Positions 45,301 through 56,336 of a stretch of 64,000 nucleotides of DNA are shown piece by piece (positions within the stretch are counted from its first letter, which is position 1; each line of letters begins with the position of its first letter). The translations under genes and the position numbers were made by a program. This DNA comes from Planococcus citri (lineage: Eukaryota > Arthropoda > Insecta > Hemiptera > Pseudococcidae). The stretch spans positions 13,194,559 to 13,258,558 of the forward strand of contig NC_088680.1 in assembly GCF_950023065.1 (NCBI RefSeq), in the 5' to 3' direction. The notes under the pieces are model-generated. The model made no database searches. It was not told the origin of the DNA and saw nothing but the letters and a program-made list of their open reading frames with translations.

Positions 45301-46503
45301 TATGGTATCAACGGGTAGCTGGGACAATGACAAGTCGAATGACCACCGAGTTGACCCTTCTAGCATTTCGTGGGAGGGAGAAAAGTGTACCTGAAGTTGA
45401 AATACCTACTTTGTATATACGCTAAGTGCTCAAATTTTGGGATAGTTGAAAAAACAAAAATACCATCTTGTAGAGAAAAAAATTTCCAACAAGGTAGGTT
45501 TCATCATCATTTACCTATCTTCAGTCGTACAGGCGCCATTTACAAAATTACTGATGAAAAAAAGTACTGTACATTTTATTACGTTTTCTATTTTTAAGCG
45601 AGTTTTTCCCCTACAATTTCAAAGATACCAGGAAGGTGAGATGACCATCGTGTAGGAAATTCAATTTCCTTCAAAAAAGGTCCTCTGAACATATCGGGTA
45701 TCTTCAAAATTGAAGGAGCAACAGCCTACGGAAGCTAGACTGATCTGAATGAAAGAATGAAAAGTCCTTTTTCAAATGAGAATACTTACCTGCTGCAGGT
45801 TTGACCTTTTTTTGTAAGAAATTAGTTTTTCTACAAAAAAGGTCAAACATGTTTAAACCTGCAGCAGGTATTCTCATTTGAAAAAGAGAAGAAAACCCAA
45901 TATGACTTTTCTTTCTTTCATTACAAATATGTCTCGCTTCTTGAGGCCGGGCCGTTGCTCCTTCAATTTTGAAGATACCCGATATGTTCAGAGGACCTTT
46001 TTTGAAGGAAATTGAATTTCCTACACAATGGTCATCTCAAATTGAGCACTGTACGAATACCTATTTATGTTACCGACTTAGTTAGGTATTTCTATTTCAT
46101 TGTTTTTTATGATGGCCTACCTTCAACTCGTATAACTAATTATGCATTGTAATTTTCCAGAACCATTAGAATCAAGAAAGTAGCTGCAGCGGCGGCGGCA
46201 GCTGCAGCGGAGGCAGAAGCAGCGGCAGCTGCAGCAGAGGCAGAAGCACCAGCAGCGGAGGCGGAGGCGCAGGCAGAAGCAGCGGCAGCGGCAGCTGCAG
46301 CAGAGGCAGAAGCAGCGGCAGCAGAGGCAGAAGCAGCAGCAGCGGAGGCGGAGGCAGAAGCAGCGGCAGCAGCAGCGGCAGCTGCAGCAGAGGCAGAAGC
46401 AGCTGCAGCGAAGGCAGAAGCAGCGGCAGCAGCTGCGGAGGAAGAAATCACATGGCTGAAAACATTGAGGTCCGAAATTTCTGTTTTGGTGGATAATCTA
46501 TGA
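42391..46503 (+). CDS. Small zinc-finger/Ala-Glu-repeat protein A, 197 aa
   Basis: The first coding exon runs from ATG 42391 to 42641 (donor GTATGT), behind a good acceptor (GTTCACAG|ATTC), so a non-coding leader exon is likely. The second coding exon is 46161-46503 (acceptor TTTTCCAG). Phases agree. Exon 1 encodes a Cys/His-rich start (YGCPWGKCSC, CMCVRCPF, then a single H in EQHKKEQG) and a basic stretch (HRKRKGKGNAHLHLCRRV, KTRVKK). Exon 2 encodes ~90 residues of almost only Ala with regular Glu, uninterrupted, then EEEITWLKTLRSEISVLVDNL. Compared with copy B the finger has lost its second histidine, although the Ala/Glu frame is intact. The intron holds a 1.9-kb element and a hairpin. The family is unknown to me; nucleic-acid binding is an inference from the finger and basic patch. 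Confidence 0.55.
43160..45096. mobile_element. 1.94-kb TA-flanked inverted-repeat element in the intron of zinc-finger gene A
   Basis: GGGGAGAGGGAGTATATTTT, GGACAC at 43160 is mirrored by 'gtccaaaacatcctccctct', CCCC ending 45096, with TA outside both ends (43158-43159, 45097-45098). Copy B of the gene lacks this DNA: its intron reads directly through 'cgatatctatata' to 'gttaggtatttct'. Internal 'tgttttggacag' words are repeated near 43350-43400. The ORFs are short and not transposase-like. Confidence 0.75.
45637..46039. repeat. 403-bp hairpin
   Basis: Outer arms: GAGATGACCATCGTGTAGGA, 'aattcaatttcc', 'ggtcctctgaacatatcggg' (45637-45735) are mirrored by 'cccgatatgttcagaggacc', 'ggaaattgaatttcct', 'acacaatggtcatctc' (45950-46039). 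Inner arms: 'tcaaatgagaatacttacct', GCTGCAGGT against CCTGCAGCAGGTATTCTCAT. The loop is near 45838. It lies in the intron of zinc-finger gene A. Confidence 0.85.
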
Positions 46504-46509
46504 GGTTTG

Positions 46510-47100
46510 ATATGGTTATTATTTTACAAGCTACTCCTATAAAGAACGCGCCATTTTCAGTTCATTGGTTTAAAAATTCCAAACAACCTACAATTAACCA
46601 ATTTGAATCAAAAGAGATACCTAATTTCGTGAATATCGAATTGTTTCAGTAACCAGCGGGGAAGAAGACGTCAAAACCCAGAGACAGGAGATTGTTAAGT
46701 GTTTTTTTTGAGTTTGTGAAGATGGACCACCTGGAGAAAAAATTTGAAAAAAATACCGATTATAGACTTTATAGTACTTAATCATGCAGACATATTTTTG
46801 AAAGAATGAAAAAATGTTGTGTCCTTAAATTAGGTTCCGAGATATGGCGGTTTCGAATTTTTCCCGGGGGGAGAGGGGGCGAGAGGCCAAAAATTTTGTA
46901 AAAATTCACGTTGCTAGACTCATATCTCCTCTACGTATTTTAGGTCAATTCAAAAATTGTGATTCGAAACGCGTTGAAGTATGATTCCCCTTCCCCCAAA
47001 AAGGCGTTTTTTCGCCATTGTGGGCATAAGAGGCGGGAGGGATTGAGCTATTTTAAGCAATCTATATTATACTATTAGGTAGGTAATCGAAAAAACGATA
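46510..47100. other. Non-coding 3' flank of zinc-finger gene A
   Basis: AT-rich with one G-rich stretch (46865-46885) and a splice-like region near 46640. No supported ORF or repeat. Confidence 0.35.
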
Positions 47101-47109
47101 GCATTAAAA

Positions 47110-47660
47110 CTTATTTATTATGTCGAGTATGTACTGAAGAAATTTGGGTTTTTAATTGCTAATTACTAGTGATTACCTGTACTATACTTCAGATCAAACT
47201 GTTAGCAATAGCATTTAAGCGTTTTAAAAATAGGTAAATAATAATCGTCATTTGTGTTGTAAGTAGTATGTCTGTACAAATAAAGTTGTTATCCCTCAGA
47301 TTATTAGTTTATGTTCTTTCTTAATACCTACGTTGTTAATTTGCAAGAGCTTACCCTGGTACAAAGTGATTAAATTCCTTTATGATACTGGAAATGGTTT
47401 GTTTCTGTTCATGAAATTTGAAAATCTCTTACCAATGATAAGATTGACGAATAGGGCAATCCGAAATATGCTCTCATTTGAGGTAAAATATTGAATAATG
47501 TATTAACTATATTCAATTTTCTGGAGTGAAACATTGTCAAAGTATTCGAATAGGTACCTGCCCTGAAAATATTTGAAAGTATTCGTATTCAAAATGGGTA
47601 TTGTTTCGCTTGTCTTGACCAGCACATTACAAAGATGGTTATATCGTTGGGTTTTGTTTC
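47110..47660 (+). repeat. LRR2 3'-UTR module, copy 2
   Basis: Carries 'aactgttagcaatagcattt', 'aagcgttttaaaaatagg', 'gtctgtacaaataaagttgt', 'tatccctcagattattagt', 'gttgttaatttgcaagagct' and downstream 'ggttatatcgttgggttttg'. It is closest to copy 3 at 59875-60440, which extends equally far. No LRR coding exon lies upstream; the zinc-finger gene does. Confidence 0.75.
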
Positions 47661-47965
47661 CTAAAGGGTGCCCCCGGATAAGATAGGCAAAATGCCCTTA
47701 ACCTCGGATTTTGATGAAACTCACAGGGTATGTTTAGTACTCCCAAAAAATAATTTTGGGCCCATAGCCCGCTCCCCACCCCACCCCTCTCAGTCAGGGG
47801 GCCAAAAAATGCGTTTTTCAAGGGAAAAATTCTGTATCAGCGCGTAATTAAGGGGCGAAAGTAGATTGACAAAATGACAATATAGGTATCGTTATCATAG
47901 GAATCGAAAATTGCTGAACACGAATATGAAGTTTGATTTGCAATTGGACCCTTCTAACGGTCACA
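47650..47965. repeat. Dispersed repeat, uninterrupted copy
   Basis: Reads from 'aaaataggcaaaatgccc' through 'cctcggattttgatgaaact' to 'gttggaccct/ttctaacggtcac' near 47960. The second copy is split by the palindrome: its left part ends at 52245 and its right part starts at 54122 and runs to about 54565 ('gcagttggacccttctaacg'). This copy gives the empty-site sequence. Confidence 0.6.
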
Positions 47966-48189
47966 TATGATGATGAGAATGACTCAATCTCTTCGATAGC
48001 AAGATGCCAGCATCGAGCCTCGGAGATTGAGAAGCTCTCGTTACTATACAAAGTATCGCCGTCGGGTAAGTATGTAAGGCTAGGTGCGTGTATATGTCCC
48101 TGTCGTCGTGGGTGTAATTAGATGAATACATCTAATTACGTTTGTCGAGCCCATACACCTCGTGGAAACCCAGCTTTGGTCATGTTAAA

Positions 48190-48830
48190 ATGTGTAAGGG
48201 TAAGGTAGCCTAATATGGACTGGTTCCTAATATGGACTGATGGCCGATCTCGGTGGTTATTAGCGCTACTTGGTGGGAACAAACTTAATCTGGTGTATTT
48301 TTCACAGAAAAACACAATGAGACCAAAATCAACTCTCTAAACCCAAAACTCAATTTTAGAGCGAAAAAACAAAATTGAGAACCTCAAAATTTTTTTCACA
48401 TGTTTTGAAAATCCAGCTTCTCGAAAAATTTTCCGGGGACGCCCTATAATGTTTTTTTATTATTAGAAGTGGTGAAGTTTTCTGAATCAATCAAGACAAT
48501 CTAGAAATTATTCAAGGTACATGTACTTATGATTTTTCAAAGTTCAAAGTTATAGGGTAGCCTAATATGGACTGGTGTACATTTGTTATGGGTTTAGTTA
48601 ATTTCACGTTAAAACAGTCCATATTAGGGACCCAAAATTGACTTTTCAAATGTTGACTACTTTCAGGAAAAAATTAATTTGTCCCACTTAGAATTTACTC
48701 TTATTGTCTTGATTAAACATATTTCAACGGTGTTTCAGCAATTGAACGTATTTTTACGATATTTCAGCGCTTTTTTTTTTATTTTTTGAAACAGTCCATA
48801 TTAGGAACCCAAAATTCAATTTTTGATTTT
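48190..48830. repeat. Repeat with CCTAATATGGACTG words in both orientations
   Basis: 'ggtagcctaatatggactgg' (48210, 48556) and 'tcctaatatggactgatgg' (48226) are mirrored by 'acagtccatattagggaccc' (48614) and 'cagtccatattaggaaccc' (48793). Resembles a decayed inverted-repeat element with extra internal ends. Non-coding. Confidence 0.5.
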
Positions 48831-49079
48831 TGACACTTTTCAGAAAATGATATTTTTGACACACTTAAATTTCCATTTTCTTGAATGCTAATGAAATACC
48901 AACAAAAAGCCTACTCTTTTTTTTGTCTCTCAAAAAAGCCAACTGTTTTTGGTTTCTAGAGCACTTTTTTGCGTTTGGATGTTTTTTAAAAATAAAAAAA
49001 TATTAAAAAAATTGTACAAATTTCAAAACGTTAGAAAAATACCTTACATTATTACTATAGTGGTATTACAACATGGTTT

Positions 49080-49470
49080 TATTTTTTAGGTAGTAAAACA
49101 TTGTCAAAAGATGGTAAACCACTGGTAATCTTCTAGAAGAAAATTTCCGCTTCTACAATTTTGCTCATAACTATTTTTATCGTGGGATGTACTGTTCATC
49201 CAGAAAATCAACTTTGATGACAAAAAGCATGAATTCAACATGGTTGTTTTTGTTAAATTTACTAAATGGTAAACCAGTGGTAAACTTTCGCATTTACATT
49301 TTCTGGAAATTATGTACCAGTAGTAAATTTTACTTTTTGCATTTACTAGTGGTCTACCTTACCTACCACAATTCGATGGTATTTATCTAGAGTAAACCAG
49401 TTATATACCACATACTTTGTGGTAAACTTGTGGTATATGTCTGGTTTTTTCTACACAGGTGGTAAATTAC
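49080..49470. repeat. Short interspersed 'accactggtaa/ggtaaac' words
   Basis: 'tggtaaaccactggtaa', 'gtaaaccagtggtaaac', 'gtaccagtagtaaat', 'agtaaaccagttatatacc' and 'gtggtaaacttgtggtata' follow one another over ~350 bp. Degenerate, non-coding. Confidence 0.45.
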
Positions 49471-49479
49471 GCGTAGACG

Positions 49480-50330
49480 CGTACGTTTAGTAAATTACTG
49501 GTAGTTTTGAAAATGTAATTCATGAGAATTGATACATTTTCCAATTTTTCAACTAAATTTGGTTATTGTGACACTTTTCTGATTGCACAAAAAACGAATC
49601 CTTCAAAGTTCAGCAAAAGTTTGAAAAAAATGAAATAAATTTTGGAACGAGAAAAATTGAAATACAAGAAAAGTAAAACGAAATGAAATCCATTTTGTGC
49701 AAATATGAGAAATAAGGTACCTATGTGGAAAAAAAGGTTGAGAAAAAATTAAAATTTTCTTTTTATAGTTTTCAAAATTTCTGCGCTTCAAAGTTTTCAA
49801 AATTTTTCATAATTTTGGTAAATTACTGGATTTACTGGTAGTTTTGAGTCTTCAAAATCCATCACGTAGGTAGTAGGTAGAGGTACCAACCACTTCGCCG
49901 TGTAAACACCGCCTAACGGTAGCGTGCCGCGGTCACCGTTTTGTACTCTTAATAGAGGTTGCAGTCGTGAGATTCCGACGGACTACCTTACTGGTACTTT
50001 TGAAAGTTTTGAAAATGTCCTGTACAAGAATTGATACATTTTCTGATTTTTCAACCAATTTTGGCTTTTGTGACACTTTCCTGATTTCACAAAAGACGAA
50101 TCCCTCAAATTTGTTTCGTACAAGTTGAAAAAAAATGAAACTCATAAAACCAACGTTTTGGTAAATTACAATTGATAAGAAAAGCCCTGCGTCGAGGAAG
50201 CTACCACAAGGGCACACTAGCGCCCTCTTCAGGAGAGCCCGGCCCGAAGCCGAATGGAATGCCACGTTCAGCGTTACATACCATGATGGACGCGTACACG
50301 TGTTGCGGCCTTGTGCAGTGCACAACTGAA
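49480..50330. repeat. Dispersed module, copy 2
   Basis: Same word order as 35380-36720 and 60480-62480. It includes a GC-richer block at 49851-49987 ('aaccacttcgccgtgtaaac', 'gagattccgacggactacct') which is shared with 61916-62066 but missing from copy 1. Confidence 0.7.
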
Positions 50331-50399
50331 AAGATGCGTTGCCAATTCTCTGGTAGGCTGAAGTTTGCATGGCGTCATATGGGAAAAGTATATTTTTTC

Positions 50400-51215
50400 C
50401 TCATTTTTGTTTAATATACCCTTATACCGAAACTAAGCGAGCACATATAAGTGTTTTATTTGTGAAAAACAATCTACGTTTCATGCCCTACAATCACTGG
50501 CTCTAATCGAAACTTTTCCCTTCATGGGTCTATACTCTATAGATATGAAAATTCAAAGTTTGGTGTGAGTGAGTATTTTGCTTTCAAATTGGAATATAAT
50601 GAAATTTTGAATGAGCACATGGGTGTTTGAGAATGGAAAAATGATCTGCAATTCATCCTCTACAATTTGAGCTGTCGTTTGACTCTGTAGCTTTTACTCG
50701 TCAAAAGTTATAAAAGTTCAAAGTTCGAGCTTTTACAACTATTTCAACTTCTAACCAGGTGAAGCTATGGAGTCTAAAAAAAGCTCAAATTGTAGGGAAT
50801 GAATCGGAGATCACTTTCTATTCTCAAACAACCTTTTACTTGCTCAAAATTAAAATTGCATTCTATTCCGATTTAAAGATCAGGTATACATAACACTGAT
50901 GACACATGTTGCCACATAATATGCGCTGAGGCCAGTGAGGCCTTCTGTTGGGGTGGTGTTGCCTGTATTTGTAGCTATTTGCTCTGTGTTCTGTGTGTCG
51001 GACATCTCTCTTCTTTGTGCCGTGTGCACTATGTGGATCATTTGTACTTACTTCATTTTGTTATTAGTAATTTTGTGTTAGTTCAACTTTTTCTTATATG
51101 TACAATGTACATAGTAATCCTTTAAACAGTGATATTTTTCATCAATCTGATACCTGAAGACAGATATCACATGTACATATAAGTGTATTGTGGAAGTGTA
51201 CTTAACGGCCAACAG
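50400..51215 (+). other. Possible leader exon ending in a strong donor
   Basis: 'ggccaacag|gtgagtaa' at about 51213 is an excellent splice donor behind ~250 bp of mixed-composition sequence (50940-51210). It could be the untranslated first exon of the gene that contains the exon at 51783-52146. No coding frame is visible here. Confidence 0.3.
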
Positions 51216-51782
51216 GTGAGTAATTTGAATGCACAATGCATACATATACTTATAACATAAGTAAGCATTTGCATATTATTCTGTTTGCTATATGCAATTG
51301 TGGTATTTTATTTGAACAGGACCAGGGACAAAACTATGGGGGTGGGAGTTGTCGATTCTTGAAGAATTCGGCAAATTTTCCAACTTTGCCAAAATGTGTC
51401 GACTGTGCTGGGACTCGACGAAGTGGATACATTTTTAAAATGCCTAGTCTTTTTGAGACTTTTGCCTACTTTTATGGAACTTATTGAATAGCACGTTTTT
51501 GAAATTTTTTGTCCTCGCTTCGCTCGGGCTAGATACAGTTGTTCAGTTTCTGAATTTCTGCACCTAGAAAATATCTGTTCTAGGATGTCGAATGTGATAA
51601 AGAAAATTGTCTTCTTGTATAATTTCCTAAAACTTCAACCCATGTCCCTTACTTCGCTCAGGAGTCAGATCCGTTAATTTTTCTTTTTCAAAATCGAAAC
51701 TTTCTAAAAATCTATCATCAAACCACTATGTATATATGTATGACTAGAATAATTATTACCTTCTTTTGTGTGTTTTTTTCAG

Positions 51783-52146
51783 CTCATAAGAAAATACAAT
51801 TCCGCCATAATGTGGAAGAAGGATATAATCCGAAATTTGGAATTAAATCAATCCATAGCATTGCCCTGCAGCAGTAAGGATACAATTCCCACAATGTGGA
51901 AGAAGGATAAAATACGAAATTGGAAATCGAATCAATCGCCGTTATTGCTCTGCAGCAATAAAGAAAATGTAGGAGAGCATAGCAATGCACTGATAAGAAT
52001 TGAGCAAATAGAGGAACTGAACTTCGATTCTGTGGAGCATTCTGACACCAAACAAAATTACCAATTGCCGACGCTTCGCAAAACTCGGTCACAAACCAGA
52101 CAAGGATCTTCAGATGCGCGTACGAGTACACCAAATACCACAAAAC
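51783..52146 (+). CDS. Internal exon of an uncharacterised gene, with an 84-bp coding tandem duplication
   Basis: Bounded by a strong acceptor (TGTGTTTTTTTCAG) and donor (AAAAC|GTAAGT), and open in one frame for 121 codons. It opens with two copies of a 28-residue unit (MWKKDIIRNLELNQS...PCSSKD and MWKKDKIRNWKSNQS...LCSNKE). A Glu/Asp-rich middle (IEQIEELNFDSVEHSD) follows, then a basic Ser/Thr tail (LRKTRSQTRQGSSDARTSTP). Neither the start nor the end of the gene could be placed: a candidate exon at about 51320-51420 has no clear donor, and downstream the sequence runs into a 1.9-kb palindrome, so the gene may be truncated. Family unknown. Confidence 0.45.
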
Positions 52147-52245
52147 GTAAGTTTTAATTAGAATTTGTATTATCTACTGCTTATACTTATCAAGATAGCT
52201 GAAAGGGTATTCCTGGGTAAAATAGGTGAAATGCCCCTGTGCTCG

Positions 52246-54121
52246 TAGTCCGGCATATGACAATAGGAGTAATTGCACCCCCCCCCCGATCCTCCGGGAC
52301 AACTTTTTTCTTAAAGGGGACATCCTATGGAACATTTTAAAGCAAACTTGCCAAAAAAAAAGTTGCCTTACTTACAAAATGGCGGCCATTTTGATTGACA
52401 GGTCAGCCGAAAACGCAGATTTTGCGTTTTAACATAGGACTTGCACGAACTTTTTCAAACTTTACAAAGGTAGGTCGAAAGATCATGCAAAAATTTATCA
52501 CCTGTCAAAATTTCAAGTACTAAAGTGGGTTTTTCGATTTTTGGTGAATTTTTGAAAATCGAATTTAGGCCAAAAATGAGGAAAAAAATCAAAATTTTAC
52601 CAAATTGACCAAGAAAGCTGAAATTTGAGATATACCCTATTTCCGACATGCCAAATCGATTGGAAACTGTTTCAAACCGTTTTGAGAAGTTCTGGAGCCT
52701 CCAGCAGATTTTTGAAACTCGAAATTCCCACAAAATTCCATCAAATTGGAGTTGTAAAGCTAAAATTTATTCTCAAAACTAATTTCTATACACTACGAAG
52801 TACTGCAGGTGAATTTAAAATCGTTTTGGATCCTCCAGCGACTTTTTGAAAATTCCTGAAGCCTCCAGCACATTTTTGAAACTTTAAATTTTCACAAAAT
52901 TTCATCAAATGGAGATGGAAACCTGAAATTTTCTCTACACTCCAATTTTAACACCCTCTCAAAACGACTTCTGGTGGATTTCAAGTCATTTTAGAGCCTC
53001 CAACAACTTTTTTGAAAATTACTGGAGCCTCCAGTAGATTTTTGAAACTTGAAATTTCCCCAAAATTTCATCAAACTAAGATGGAGAGTCGAAATTCATT
53101 CTGTAAACTAATTTCAATACGCTACGAAGTTGACTGCTGGTGAATTTCAAGTCGTTTTGGAGCCTCCAGCAACTTTTTGAAAGGTTGTATGACCTTTTTT
53201 TGGAAAATTGAAATTTCCTAAGAGTAGCTGGAAGCTTCAAAACCATTTGAAACCACCATGTAGTCTGCAAAGTAAATTTCAGCTTGCTAACTCCATTTGA
53301 TAAATTAATGTTGGGGAAATTTCAAGTTTCAAAAATCTACTGGAGGCTCAAGTAATTTTCAAAAAAGTCGCCGGAGGCCCTAAATGACTTGAACCCACCT
53401 GAAGTCGTCTTCAGAGGGTGTTAAAATTGGAGTGTAGACTGTAGAGTAAATTTCAGCTTTCCATCTCCATTTGATGAAATTTTGTGAAAATTGAAAATTT
53501 AAGGTTTCGAAATTTGCTGGAGGTTTCAGGAATTTTCAAAAAGTCGCTGGAGGATCCAAAACGATTTTAAATTCACCTGCAGTACTTCGTAGTGTATAGA
53601 AATTAGTTTTGAGAATAAATTTTAGCTTTACAACTCCAATTTGATGGAATTTTGTGGGAATTTCGAGTTTCAAAAATCTGCTGGAGGCTCCAGAACTTCT
53701 CAAAACGGTTTGAAACAGTTTCCAATCGATTTGGCATGTCGGAAATAGGGTATATCTCAAATTTCAGCTTTCTTGGTCAATTTGGTAAAATTTTGATTTT
53801 TTTCCTCATTTTTGGCCTAAATTCGATTTTCAAAAATTCACCAAAAATCGAAAAACCCACTTTAACACTTGAAATTTTGACAGGTGATAAATTTCTGCAT
53901 AAAGTTTGAAAAAGTTCGTGCAAGTCCTATGTTAAAACGCGAAATCTGCGTTTTCGGCTGACCTGTCAATCAAAATAGCCGCCATTTTGTAAGTAAGGCC
54001 AACTTTTTTTTTTGGCAAGTTTGCTTTAAAATGTTCCTTAGGATGTCCCCTTTAAGAAAAAAGTTGTCCCGGAGGATCGGCGGGGGGGGTGCAATTACTC
54101 CTATTGTCATATGCCGGACTA
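52246..54121. mobile_element. 1,876-bp foldback element (palindrome) with TCG target duplication
   Basis: TAGTCCGGCATATGACAATA at 52246 is mirrored by 'tattgtcatatgccggacta' ending at 54121. Homology continues through 'aacttttttcttaaagggga', 'aacataggacttgcacgaac', 'caaattgaccaagaaagctg' and 'aggagcctccagcagattt'-type blocks to a centre near 53183. TCG is duplicated outside (52243-52245 and 54122-54124). The empty site is represented by 47650-47965 (single 'cctcggatttt'). Identical peptides can be read from both strands, as expected for a palindrome. The inner arms share phrases with the foldback element at 19730-20575. Confidence 0.85.
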
Positions 54122-54565
54122 TCGGATTTCCAAAATTTCGATGAAATCTTGTCGGGTAACCTTTGAAAAAAATGTTGGAGCCGGAAACATTTTCCCCCAC
54201 CCCACCTCCCTTGCTCACAATAGTGAAAAAACGTTTTTTACGGGGAAAAAAATCTTGCGTCAACGAGTGTGGAAAAAAATCTGCATTTTCCCTTCAGGTG
54301 AGCCACCTTCAAAAACTTGAGTGTTTTTTGTGTCACGGCACCACCCAAAAAAGCGATCTGTAATTTTGCATGCTGGCCTCCAAAAACAATAGAAAACCAA
54401 CCAACTTCTTGATACTCCAATTTTGGGGTCATAGGCACCCCCTCTCCCAATTTTGGAGCGAAAATAGATTGACAATACATATGGGTATCGTTCTCATATG
54501 AATCGAACTCGCTCAACACGAATATAAAGTTTGATTTGCAGTTGGACCCTTCTAACGGTCACATT
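54122..54565. repeat. Right part of the dispersed repeat split by the palindrome
   Basis: Continues the 47650-47965 family after the insertion: 'cggatttccaaaatttcgatg' aligns to 'cggattttgatgaaactcac', and the end 'agtttgatttgcagttggac', 'ccttctaacggtcac' aligns to 47932-47962. Confidence 0.6.
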
Positions 54566-55114
54566 GATGGTGAGAGGGGTTGCCCAAAAATTAGATTTTT
54601 TGTGAAAAATGCTTCATTATAGCGCTACTTATGTTTTCTTGAATTACAAGAACGACAGTCCAAGTGATGTACATACTTACACTTACCTAGATTTAGAATC
54701 AAGCCCCATTCGTGCTCGAGCAATTTCAAGAGAAATTTTGGCGATTGCTGAGTGCAGAAAGGGTCCGTAAGTGCCATTTGTTTAGGCAGCAACAGCGCCG
54801 GCGCACGTGAATATTATTTTTCAAAACTGTGCTAAAAATTGTGTCTTTGTGTTCTCTTACAATGACCTAGTAAGCATGTTTACGAACAATTTTGATTTTC
54901 AAATAAATCAGTTTTTTGTTATTCCTGAAAACTGCGAAAACAGACTTTTACGCGTGGTTAGTCCCTTTCTGTTCTCACCGATTCAATTTTGGTTTTGGTT
55001 ACACGGTTTCGATTACAGTTTTTGCCTCATTTTAGCAGTTGAAAGTCATTTCGGGTGAAAATTACAGGTACCTACTTATAGTGTGTTTGTTTTTGGTTGT
55101 TCATAGATTCAAAA

Positions 55115-56336
55115 ATGACGCAGCCAAAGAGTTATGGATGCCATTGGGAATCGTGCCAGTTCCGCGCTCACGCCATCAAAGTTTTGATAAATCACAAGGC
55201 AGGACACGGCATCCAGCCGGACAGAAAGTTCGCCCATCGGAAACGGAAGAACAAGGCGAACGCGCATCTCTACCTGAGCCGCAAAGTCTCTCAACGAACG
55301 AGGGTGAAGAAAACGAAGGAGTATGTATCTACTTACTTATTGGTGTACCTAGTTTAGTAGGTAAATATCTGATTAGGTTAAAGTATAACCTTCAATTTTC
55401 GTTACAAAACTATACCAAAAAACTACTGTTCCGATAACTAAAAAAGCTCAAAGTGGAATAGGCTATTTTGCAACTTTTTGATGAAAAAAAAGCGAGGTTC
55501 TCATGTGAGGATTTTCGCGATTTCTGGCAAAAAGCGACTTTGGAAGATTTCAACTTTTAACAAAATAATGTTTTTTAGCAATTTTTAGCAAAAAAAAAAA
55601 AGGATCGCATTTGTGCAATTAATTAAAAAAAAGTGAGATTTTTCAGAATTTTATCCAAAAAAAAAAAAAAAAAAAAACAGTTTTGTGAAGCAATTTTTGC
55701 CAGAAAACGAGACTTGAATTGAATAGTTTCAGCGGAAGGCCCTCAAGGCCTATGTGGTGCACCCTCCGCGGCCTCCGCCTATGGTTTCTAACATGTTTCA
55801 CGACGTTGTTTCGGGGGTAAAGTTTTACTGAGAGGGGGGAGGACTCATCAAATGCTCAGGGGGATCACAGCACCCCTGCCACGCCTTACCGTTGAGACCC
55901 CTAAAATATAATAATGAAATCTAAAACTGCAAATTATAAGATCTGAATGTGATTTAAATGTTTTTTTGCTCCCCTGAAAAATTGACCACTTTCGACTTAC
56001 ATTGCATTTAAGCCAGGCCATCGATATCTATATACTTAAGTTAGGTATTTCTATTTCATTGTTTTTTATGATAGCCTACCTTCAACTCGTATAACTTATG
56101 CATTGTAATTTTCCAGAACCATTAGAATCAGGCAAGCAGCGGCAGCAGCAGCAGCAGCAGCGGCGGCAGCAGCTGCAGCGGAGGCAGCTCGGCAGTTGCG
56201 GCGGAGGCAGCTACAGCGGAGGCAGCTACAGCGGAGGCAGCTACAGCGGAGGCAGCTACAGCGAAGGCAGCCGCAGCAGAGGCATCTACAGCGAAGGCAG
56301 CTGCAGCGGAGGCAGCTACAGCGGAGGCAGCCATAG
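55115..56336 (+). CDS. Small zinc-finger protein B, paralogue of gene A, ~141 aa, frameshifted low-complexity tail
   Basis: The first coding exon is 55115-55320 (acceptor GTTCATAG upstream, donor GTATGT); the second is 56117-56336 (acceptor TTTTCCAG). It encodes a proper C2H2 finger, YGCHWESC...LINHKAGH (C-x4-C-x12-H-x3-H), then the same basic stretch as copy A (FAHRKRKNKANAHLYLSRKV, QRTRVKK). Exon 2 starts as poly-Ala, but a shift near 56190 moves the repeat into a Gln/Arg/Leu frame (RRQLQRRQLQRRQ) ending at TAG 56334-56336. The Ala/Glu-like frame (AATAE) stays open in parallel and reaches TAA at 56528-56530. Which frame is used cannot be told. About 470 bp of 5' flank (from 54645) and the intron ends are shared with copy A. 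Confidence 0.55.
55722..55912. mobile_element. ~190-bp insertion in the intron of gene B, probably a LINE 3' fragment
   Basis: Gene A's intron reads directly 'gaattgaattgaaacctaaaactgc'. Gene B has ~190 bp inserted there, GC-rich ('ggccctcaaggcctatgtgg', 'caccctccgcggcctccgcc', 'gccacgccttaccgttgaga') and ending in 'aaatataataatga'. A GC-rich 3' end followed by an A/T-rich short-repeat tail is typical of 5'-truncated RTE-like LINEs; assignment tentative. Confidence 0.5.

Noticed and set aside
46140..46451. Minus-strand poly-Ala/Ser ORF
   Set aside because: It is the complement of the Ala/Glu-coding microsatellite, which has splice support on the plus strand only.
49865..49990. tRNA/SINE head (A-box-like CGGCGAAGTGGTTGGTACC on the minus strand)
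   Set aside because: No B box at the right distance and no tRNA fold; kept only as part of the dispersed module.
52455..53909. Two identical ~90-residue ORFs on opposite strands (MWEFRVSKICW...)
   Set aside because: They are the two arms of one palindrome; composition and context show repeat, not gene.
55039..55437. 132-codon ORF overlapping zinc-finger gene B
   Set aside because: Reads through the acceptor and donor in a different frame; the C2H2 frame matches the paralogue and has splice sites.
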